Below are positions 8,782 to 16,172 of a DNA stretch of 64,000 bases, in pieces (the stretch's first letter is position 1; each line of letters starts with the position of its first letter). Position numbers and translations under genes: made by a program. Where the stretch lies: the NCBI RefSeq assembly GCF_011397635.1, contig NC_064764.1, forward strand, positions 43,645,455 through 43,709,454, written 5' to 3'. The notes beneath the pieces are model-generated. The model was not told the DNA's origin. It was given only the letters and a program-made list of their open reading frames with translations, and did not search any database. The DNA comes from Epinephelus fuscoguttatus. Taxonomy: Eukaryota > Chordata > Actinopteri > Perciformes > Serranidae.

Positions 8782-11093
8782 CAGTGGGAGAACAGCCCGC
8801 CCGCAGTCTCCGGGGTCCAGTGAATGTTGTCCTGCGTGGTCCTGAACAGATGCTGGGGAAGTGGCTGAAGGTGTGGTAAGTGTGAGCGAATGTAATCATT
8901 AATGGTTGTGAGGTTCTGCCGCTGTTCTAAGGGGAGGTGTGTAGAGAAGTTGATAATGGGAAATTTAATGTCAGCATTAGGAAAGGCGAATTTGGCCTTT
9001 CTATATACTGCTCTGAGTTGTTTGATGGAGGTGTTGTGTGGATCCTGGTCTCTGTTATTTATGCCCACGGAGAGGATCAGGATCTTGGTGTGTGGGTGGG
9101 GTGTAGTTTTCTCCATTACTTTCTGGAAATGATAAAAGCAGGCCCCCGGGTAGCTGTCAGCCTGGATCTGGTTATTATGAAACGGGGGGATTTTGTTGAT
9201 GTTAGAATCCCCTAGAATTAGGACTGGCTTGTCTGTTTTGAAAGTCCAGTCCTGTAATTTTCTGTTCGAACTAACGCGGTGGCAAATGGGGTTGAGGGCC
9301 GCAGCCTCACCATCTTCCTCCTCCTCCTCCCCTCCGGAGTCGGGGGCTCCAGCTCCGCTCCGCTCTCTGGTCGGCGTGTGGTACAAGTTTTGAAGGGGGG
9401 GATCAGTTACCGACCTGGGCCCTGTCATGTTGACACTCTGGCCGTGGTGGTTCATCATGTTTTCACCCCGGTTTTTGTTCCCACTCTGTGATTGATGTAG
9501 TCCCGGAGCGGAGTCAGAGCCGGAGAGTGCTCCCGCGGCACTCAGAGAGGACGGAGGCAGGAGCGTGTGTGTGGTGGTTCCGGCTACGGCCCTACAATTA
9601 GCGTCAGAACAAATTTTGTCCGTTGTATTTTTATCTGATTGAGTACCTTGGTGTCTTGTATTTGTTGTAAGTCTTTTATGTGTGATTATTCCAGGCTGAC
9701 AGGTATCCCCGGGGCCCGCTGAGTCTGCCGCCCTCCGGTGGAGATACCTGCGGGGAGAGGTGGGCAAAGAGAGTCCAGTTGGAGTGGTTAGTGAAGTGGC
9801 TGAACCTGGAGGAGGGGGAGAGAGGCCACGAGGACCCAGGGGAGGGGGGACGGAGGATGAGAGCCTGCGTAATCTGTTCCTTCGATCTCCGTCCCGGGGT
9901 GGGAGAGGCTCCACTCCCCGCTCCGTCCCGGTGAGCACCCGTTCTGCTGAATTTGTATTGTGTGTGTTGTTATTTACATTTCTGGTTGGGTTATTCTCGT
10001 GTTCTTTGATTTGTAATTTGGTTCGCTCCGAATTGGGAGCTGATGTGTGTGCATGGTGGTCCGGATTGGAATTATGTTGCTGTGTTTTATTATGTGTACG
10101 TTGTGTGTTCCGGTGTTTTTCAGATCTGTTGTTGGCAGAGAGTGGTCGGGGGTGCTCTTGGTCGGACGGGGCGGGAGAGTGCGCATGGTTCCCCTGGGTC
10201 GGCCTCCCTCCCCCTGAGGGGCCCCGGAGGCGGCTGCTGAGTACCTCGGGGTCCACCGGCTGTGAAAGAGAACGTGAAGGTGAGTACTGAGAGTGATCCG
10301 AAGAGGGGGAGGGGGAGCGAGAGTGGGGTGGTGATGATATGGGAGAAGAGGATGATGATGATGATGATGAGTGAGTAGATGTATGAAATAGTAATGAGCG
10401 GGTTCTGTTAACGGTTTCCGGGTCCAGTCTAGAGCCGTAGCGTTTATGTGCCCAGTTGGCCGCTACGTTGAGGGCCAATTCGTTGCCCTGTGTTGTGCTG
10501 AGTGTGGTAATGATGGCTGTATAATGATCCTGAAGTATCTCCATGTTTTTCTGCATCCACGTGTCTGTGTTCTGTTTAACTAAATTGTAGGTTCTCTCAT
10601 TAGGTGATGATGGTTTGATGAATTGTGTCAGTTTGTTGACCTGTCTGGCCATGCCTGTGGGGGGGTGACCTGAGTGGATGGCTGTCTGGATGGTGTGTAA
10701 ATGGTGGACTGCTTGTATAAGTTTAAAATGACTTTTGGCCGCTGTTCTGGTGTGTGAGTCAAGAGCCTGTCTAAGTGGTGAGTGTGTGCGTGTGTGTGTG
10801 TGTGTCTGTGTGCGTGTGTGTGTGTTGTCATTCCTAGTGTGTCTGTGTGTAAACCTGTCCCTGCTTCTGCCCCTTCTAGGAGAATCATGGGGGGGTCCGC
10901 GGTGCTCGGCCGCGGGCCTACTCCACTCCCCACGGCCTCGCCCGCGTCGGTGCCCGACACCCTCCACCACAATTTCACCCGTGCGTGTGTGACCAACCTG
11001 AGACCAACTGAAGGTGCTGTTGGGTCGCTGTTCCGGCCTCCGGTTGGATCCGGTCTGTCCGGTCCTGTTGTTGCGGAGGGTCCTGGAAAACAT
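8760..11093 (-). CDS. family A ORF1: RG-rich / helical / SGNH-hydrolase-like protein
   Basis: Intact 777-codon ORF with a true ATG at 11,093. Residues about 1-115 are Arg/Gly/His-rich and include a THTRTQTHTHTRTH tract from a (TG)n microsatellite, suggesting nucleic-acid binding. Residues about 117-235 form a helical domain (LIQAVHHLH, IKPSSPNERT, MEILQDHY, AANWAHKRYGSRLD, TVNRTRSLL) that reappears in ORF1 of the array elements. A Ser/Pro/Asn-rich linker with S-runs and an EEEEED acidic patch follows. Residues about 625-777 are SGNH-like: VLILGDSNINKIPPF (catalytic Ser in GDSN), LSVGINNR (Asn block), INFSTHLP and DNIHWTPETA (D-x2-H block). SGNH-type esterase domains are known in ORF1 of CR1-like LINEs; here one sits beside a Penelope RT. 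The stop overlaps the region where the ORF2 frame is already open. Confidence 0.9.
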   Translation of the reverse strand: MFSRTLRNNRTGQTGSNRRPEQRPNSTFSWSQVGHTRTGEIVVEGVGHRRGRGRGEWSRPAAEHRGPPHDSPRRGRSRDRFTHRHTRNDNTHTRTQTHTHTRTHSPLRQALDSHTRTAAKSHFKLIQAVHHLHTIQTAIHSGHPPTGMARQVNKLTQFIKPSSPNERTYNLVKQNTDTWMQKNMEILQDHYTAIITTLSTTQGNELALNVAANWAHKRYGSRLDPETVNRTRSLLFHTSTHSSSSSSSSSPISSPPHSRSPSPSSDHSQYSPSRSLSQPVDPEVLSSRLRGPSGGGRPTQGNHAHSPAPSDQEHPRPLSANNRSEKHRNTQRTHNKTQQHNSNPDHHAHTSAPNSERTKLQIKEHENNPTRNVNNNTHNTNSAERVLTGTERGVEPLPPRDGDRRNRLRRLSSSVPPPLGPRGLSPPPPGSATSLTTPTGLSLPTSPRRYLHRRAADSAGPGDTCQPGIITHKRLTTNTRHQGTQSDKNTTDKICSDANCRAVAGTTTHTLLPPSSLSAAGALSGSDSAPGLHQSQSGNKNRGENMMNHHGQSVNMTGPRSVTDPPLQNLYHTPTRERSGAGAPDSGGEEEEEDGEAAALNPICHRVSSNRKLQDWTFKTDKPVLILGDSNINKIPPFHNNQIQADSYPGACFYHFQKVMEKTTPHPHTKILILSVGINNRDQDPHNTSIKQLRAVYRKAKFAFPNADIKFPIINFSTHLPLEQRQNLTTINDYIRSHLPHLQPLPQHLFRTTQDNIHWTPETAGGLFSHWCKQLNL

Positions 11094-11380
11094 TCCTTAG
11101 AGAATCGCAGGTAATGTCCAAGTCCAACAGAGATGTAATAAAGTAGTCCCTTGTAGCGTGTGTGTCTCTCTTTCTGCCCGAGGTGTTCTCACCCCCCCCC
11201 CCCCGGGGAAAATCGGGGGGTGACGGGAGGTGTAGGGTCTGACAGGTGGTGCTCCGGGTGTATTTAAAACTTAACTTTTATTATTTAAATTTAAAACCAA
11301 CTGTGGGTAAAATCTTATGTCAATTAGAGTAAAAAGAAGAAAAAAAGGGGGTATCAAAGGCGATCCGACAGGGGCCAGGC

Positions 11381-11419
11381 TCCCTAACGTTTCGCACCGG
11401 TGGTGCTTCCTCAGAGGGA
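11381..11419 (-). ncRNA. hammerhead-ribozyme-like core in family A leader (candidate)
   Basis: On the minus strand: TCCCT, CTGAGGA, A, GCACC-ACC-GGTGC, GAAAC, GTT, AGGGA. CTGANGA and GAAA are the two conserved hammerhead boxes. GCACC/GGTGC is a perfect 5-bp stem II, and TCCCT/AGGGA a perfect 5-bp stem I. Stem III would be only the self-complementary ACGT, as in minimal type I ribozymes proposed to act as dimers. One extra A follows CTGAGGA, so activity is uncertain. Hammerhead motifs are known from Penelope-like elements. Confidence 0.45.
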
Positions 11420-11420
11420 A

Positions 11421-12443
11421 AAATGGGGAAATGGAGTCGGGGGGGAGGAAGGAGAAGGTATTATTAACTGGGATTTCAAATTTCCCTCCAAATTGTCTTT
11501 CCTCCCCTCCGATTGGCCCCCGGCCGAGCACACGCCTATATATTCAAATGGGCCTCTGTGGTACAGGTGGAAAGGGGGGGTGTGTGTGTGGGGGAGGAGT
11601 GATTGTATGTGAAGGGGAAGGTGAGGTGGGGGGAAGTGGGTGTGGTCTATGATCTCCAGAGGGCGTGGTTAATGGATACAGGAAGTGGAGGATGTATGAA
11701 GGATAGTGAGATGTATTTAATAATGATGATGTTTAGAGTGTTGGATGTAGTTCTTACCACCGGAGGGTCAGCAGGTTATTCCTGATCCTCTCCATGGGCT
11801 GCAAGAATGTACTTGTTAGATGGTTTACTTGAATAAAAAAATGGAGGGAGAGCAGGAGGGGCCCGGAAGTCCCGAGCTGCACCCGTATGGCACTGTGGGT
11901 TGTGAAGGTAAGTGGTTATGTATGGTATTATAGATTGAGACAAAGATTGGTGTGCATTAATTATGACAGAAAAATGGGGAGGTTTATGTCATGGTGTGTA
12001 CATGTGTCTAGAAATGTGTCTTTATTCTATTAAGAAGGTTACTGATTGTACGCCTATACACTTACATATAACCGCATGTATATAGACATGCACGAATGTA
12101 GACAATATATATACCTGTATATGTACATACACATATACACACCCATCTATATATACACATATATGTACACACATGCACACACCCACATACATATAGCATG
12201 CACATATATCCAGATATCTCCAATGCATGCATAGATGTATATGTACACACACCTATATGTATGTTTAACATGCAAACACACTCATGTATATGATCTGTGT
12301 CTTTATATAGGTACCTGTGAGATCCCCATATATATGTATCTAATGGGATAATGATAATGATAATTATGTAATATAATCTCAATGGTGAGTGACCTTAAAT
12401 GATGTTTTAATTTAATTTTTAAAGTAAAAGTAGTTAGTGTTAA
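11421..12443. other. spacer between the two retroelement families
   Basis: Holds G-rich sequence (about 11,420-11,680) that may be more of the family A 5' leader, and then unassigned DNA. It ends in an ACATAT/TACACA microsatellite at about 12,040-12,300. No convincing coding sequence. At 12,444 sequence identical to the array unit begins abruptly. Confidence 0.6.
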
Positions 12444-13990
12444 GTTAGGGTGAAGGGAGTTGAGTCTCATCGTCGAAGACGATGAGACTAAAAGGCACAG
12501 TCCATCATCCCTCCTCAGAGTCCCATCCCATAGACTAAGGTAGTTTGAGGTCAAAGGTCAAGTCCAAGTGGCCGTAGCGTAGAGTCAATTTGGGGTCAAA
12601 TTAAAAGCTAGAGTCCACATTGTTCTGGTGGGGGTTGGGGTCCGTCAGGGGTGTATTTAGAGTCAGAGGTCACATCCAAGTTGTGGTAGACTGGGGCCAG
12701 TTTGGGTTCAAATTAAGTACTAAAATAAACCTGAGTTTGGTTAGTGTGTGTGTGTGTGCGTGCGCGTGCGTGCACGCGTGTGCGTGTTTTTAGGAGGGTC
12801 AGAGGTCCCTTCCTGGTTGTGGTGGCCTGTAGACAATTAGGGTTCAGATTAAAAAGTCGAGTCCCGTTAGATTTGGTTAGGATTAGGGCCCGTCAGGGGT
12901 GTGGTTAGGGTCAGAGGTGACGTCCAGGTCGTGGTGGAATAGAGTCAAATTGGGTTCCAGTTGAATGCCAGGGTCCTCCTTGGGTTAGGTTTAGGGCTCA
13001 TGACCAGGTCAGGGTTAGAATAGAAATGATAAGGCAGGTCGTGAACAGGTGAGTGGTTAGGATGAGGGCTGAAATGGCACAGTCACCTAGTAAACAATAA
13101 ACATTAGTAAACATCAATAAACAGTAAACATTAATGGTAGAGGGACTGCCATATTGTTTGGTTGGTTCCCTTCCTGATTAGGTCACTGGGTTCCAAAAGT
13201 GTCCAGGAGGTGGCTCCATTCCCTCTCTGTGATTGAGGTCTGGAGGCAGACCAAGGTGAAGGGACAAGGGTCCTGACCGGGTCCTTGGTTAGGTGAAGGC
13301 TGAAATAGTACAGTCACATCAGAAATCATAATAATAAAAAATATGAATATAGCGATCCCAGGAAACCGCATCATTGTTTGGTTTCATATTGTATCCCGAA
13401 GGTGTGGTTGGAGGGTGTGGAGGAGGCGGATGCATGTTGCCTGTGAAATTAAAGGCTGGAGGCAAGCCTAGGTGACGGGACAAGGGTCATGACCCGTAAG
13501 TGTGGTTAGGGTGAGGGCTGAAATCATGCAGTCACATCACAAATCATAATCAAACATAATAAGTGGGAAACCGCATCGTTGTTCGGTTTCCTTTTTGTAT
13601 CCGGGAAGTGTGGTTGGAGAGTGTGGAGGAGGCGGATGCATGTTCCCCGTAAGCTTAAAGGCTGGAGGCAAGCCCAGGTGAAGGGGCAAGGGTCATGGCC
13701 TATGGTTGTGGTTAGGGTGAGGGTCGAAGTTGTCCAGTCTCGTGCTAAATAATAAAACATAAATAATAGAGAGACAACATCATTGTGTGGTTTCATGTTG
13801 TATCTCGGTCATGTGGTGGGAGGGTGTGCAGGAGGCGAATCCATGTCCTCTGTAAAGTCATTGGCTTGGAGGCAGGCCCAGGTGAAGGGGCAAGGATCAT
13901 GAGTAGGCCTCGTGGTTGGGCTCCAGTCTGAAATAATAAGGTGACACAGTAAAACAAGAGAGAATAAACATCATTGTTCGGTTCCATTGT
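12444..13990 (-). repeat. unit 1 3' tail: two families of internal degenerate repeats
   Basis: Part 1 (about 12,540-13,020) consists of roughly 120-bp degenerate repeats. They share words like GTCAGAGGTCA, GTTCAAATTAA and GGTTAGG, and are interrupted by a (GT)n/GCGTGC microsatellite near 12,745-12,787. Part 2 (about 13,157-13,990) has repeats starting at 13157, 13376, 13581, 13785 and 13977, about 190-220 bp apart. Each carries GTTTGGTT or a variant, then GGAGGCGGATSCAT, GGCTTGGAGGCA or a variant, and GGTTAGGGTGAGGG. The last copy runs into the GIY-YIG stop region, so the tail repeats derive from the end of ORF2. Confidence 0.85.
12463..12489. repeat. 12-bp perfect hairpin near the element 3' end
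   Basis: AGTCTCATCGTC (12463-12474), loop GAA, GACGATGAGACT (12478-12489). It lies about 20 nt inside the 3' terminus of the element. Equivalent hairpins sit at the start of the other units; unit 4 has the loop as TTC and unit 3 has lost the left arm. It could be a 3' RNA structure recognised by the element's own RT (inference). Confidence 0.8.
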
Positions 13991-16164
13991 TCATTGTTCA
14001 TTTTCATTAAGGCCGTGTGGTTGGAGTGTGTCCAGGAGGCGGATCCATTTTCTTTCCGCCCTTCTACTACGGTGCGCCGTGGACCAGCGTGGGTTGGTCT
14101 CCAGGACCGTGGTCCTCAAGGCAGTCCAGCCATGTTGTATGAAATGCTGTATGACTGGTATTTGTGTGTTGTGTTGTTTACAAATGTTGTATTTATATTG
14201 GTAAAATCTCACTCTGATTGTGTTACCTGTCTCCAACATACTGCATGTGACAATTGGTGCAAAAATTAAATATACACAGTTTCTGGAACCAATGGTGGTT
14301 CCCCTTGTGTTTTAAAAACATTATTATTAATTGTGTTGCATACCCAGAGGCGGTGCTGAAAAATTCCCGTGTCTTGTGGACTTAGGGTCCCCAGTGGTTT
14401 TAATTTGGCTCTCACTAAATAATCTTGTAAATTTCTGTTCCTTCTGTATGCAGAAATAAGTCTGTGATCCTGGAGCAGCCGAGAATCCCCAATCCCTGGT
14501 AAAAATTGTTCTTCACCTTCCTGATTAGTCTGACTGCAGATGTGGAATAATTGGTAATAATTGGGAGAGGAGAAGAGGCCCAAATAGGTCTGGTCTGGTT
14601 GAAAGTCCTGAATGATTTTCTTAAGAAGGAGCGAGAGTACCCTCTAGTGGCCAAAGTGGAGAATAACACTTTAGTGGCTGATCTGAAATCCTCCTCTCTA
14701 GTGCAGACCCTGTAAAATCTGAGGAGCTGGGATTTAACAATGCCTGAGTAAGTGTGTTTTGGATGATAACTGGCCTTGTGAAGTAGGGAGTGTGTGTCTG
14801 TGTTTTTAAAAAATATTTTGATGTCCAATTTGTGTGTTTGTGAAAAGTTAGGACCGTTGTACGTGGTGGTGTCCAGGAAATCAACAGAGGTGAAATTAAT
14901 AGTGGCTTTTAATTTTATGGAGGGATTATGGTCATTGAGCAGAGTTAAAAATGTATCAAAATCCTCCTGTGGTGGTTCCAGATTCCCCAGATATCATCTA
15001 GATATCTGTAATAATAGAGGGTTTTTGGGAAGCTTGCAGTGCTGTCTGTTCCCATTCAGCCATAAAAATATTAGCATAGGCCGGTGCAAATTTCTTGCCC
15101 ATCGCGTGCCTTTAATCTGCAGGAAAAATTTACCGTTAAACTCAAAGTCATTCCGGGTTAGGTTTATTTGTAACAATTCTAATAATTCCTTGTCCGGTCT
15201 TTTAGAGTCAGGATATTTAAAGAAAATGTTCTTTATGGCTTGAATGCCCTGTGGGATATCAATATTTGTATATAGACTGTCAATGTCCATGGTAAAAGAA
15301 ATGAGTCTGGAGGAACAGAAATTTGTTTTATTTTTTCAATAAAATCATAGGTGTCTTTGATGTAACTTGGGTGTTTGACAGAGAGGGGATTGAGGTAAAA
15401 ATCGAGATACTCTGCTGTAAAATAGGTTTCACTGTTGCAATCTGATACAATGGGTCTGCCAGGAGGGATTTCATGGGGTTTGCTCCATTTGTCAGGCTCC
15501 TTATGGATTTTGGGCAGCATGTAAAAGCGTCTGGGTCTTGGTTCTCCATTGCCAATTAAATATGTTTTTGTTTAGCATTAATAAATTTTTTGTCATACAA
15601 TTTTTGTATGGTATTTTCTACCATGGGGATAGTTTGTAGATAAATAGGTGTTTTGATTTGAGTGTAATAATTTTTATCTGCCAATTGTCTGTGTCCCTCC
15701 CACACATACTGGTCCCGGTCCATTACAACCACTGCGCTACCCTTGTCGGCTGGTTTAATGACTAGAAATTCGTTATTTTGTAAGGACTTTAAAGCATCTG
15801 TTTCAGGTTTAGTAAGATTGGGTTTATTTCTGATTATTTTAAATTTGGTGTCAAAATGTTGTGTATCTTGCTGAATAATTTTCCTGATGTTATCTGGCAG
15901 TTTCGCTAATGGAGGGTCCAGTCAGATTTTGGAGTAAATGGTGGGGGTCGAGTCTCCTCTCCCATCAAAGTAAGCTGCGATCTTTAATTTCCTATGGTAC
16001 TGTTGGAGGTCAAATCTGGTGCTCTGTACCAGATTTTTGTTGCTGCCCCTGGTGGGGATAAACGTGAGACCTTTGCTCAATAAAGAGAACTGTGCTGGGG
16101 ACAGTATACATTTTTTACTCAGGTTGATAACAGTTTTATTCCCCTCCTGAGGTGGCAGGTTCAT
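13991..16164 (-). pseudogene. unit 1 ORF2: Penelope RT plus GIY-YIG, multiply frameshifted
   Basis: ATG at 16164, 8 nt after the ORF1 stop. Order: LLSKGLTFIPTRG, KPADKGSAVVVMDRD, PKIHKEPDKW, PPGRPIVSDCNS, MDIDSLYTNIDIP (motif A), motif B, YRYLDDIWG-type motif C, SYHPKHTYSGI, AYRRNRNLQDYLVRAKL, then the nuclease with QYVGETGNT, IRVR and a C-terminal WIRLLDTLQPHGLNE. In this copy the frame breaks near 15,950, 15,560, 15,340, 15,105 (a missing base in motif B), 14,965, 14,500 and in the linker. The stop is displaced a few codons to 13991. The protein would copy the element RNA into DNA at a nick made by the GIY-YIG domain. Confidence 0.92.
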
Positions 16165-16172
16165 GGGGATTC

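Larger units (their letters stand above)
6400..11420 (-). mobile_element. Penelope-like retroelement, family A, single degraded copy
   Basis: Minus-strand element with order leader (11,420-11,094), ORF1 (11,093-8,760), ORF2 RT plus GIY-YIG (8,781-about 6,400). The combination of an RT carrying KPADKGS, GRPIVSD, IDIDSLYTNI, GTAMGHRYAPAYANI and FLDDI with a C-terminal GIY-YIG nuclease is diagnostic of Penelope-like elements. No LTRs or tyrosine recombinase are seen. The outer ends are not delimited by a visible target duplication, so the limits are approximate. The family is related to, but clearly different from, the array units to its right and lies in the same orientation. Confidence 0.9.

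Noticed and set aside
12022-12382. Open frames over the microsatellite at 12,040-12,300
   Set aside because: Products of ACATAT/TACACA simple sequence, biased to Cys/Val/Tyr/His with no motif.
13524-13987. Separate small genes in the 3' tail encoding about 60-90 aa
   Set aside because: They are the degenerate duplicates of the ORF2 end plus chance reading frames, and differ in start and stop among units.
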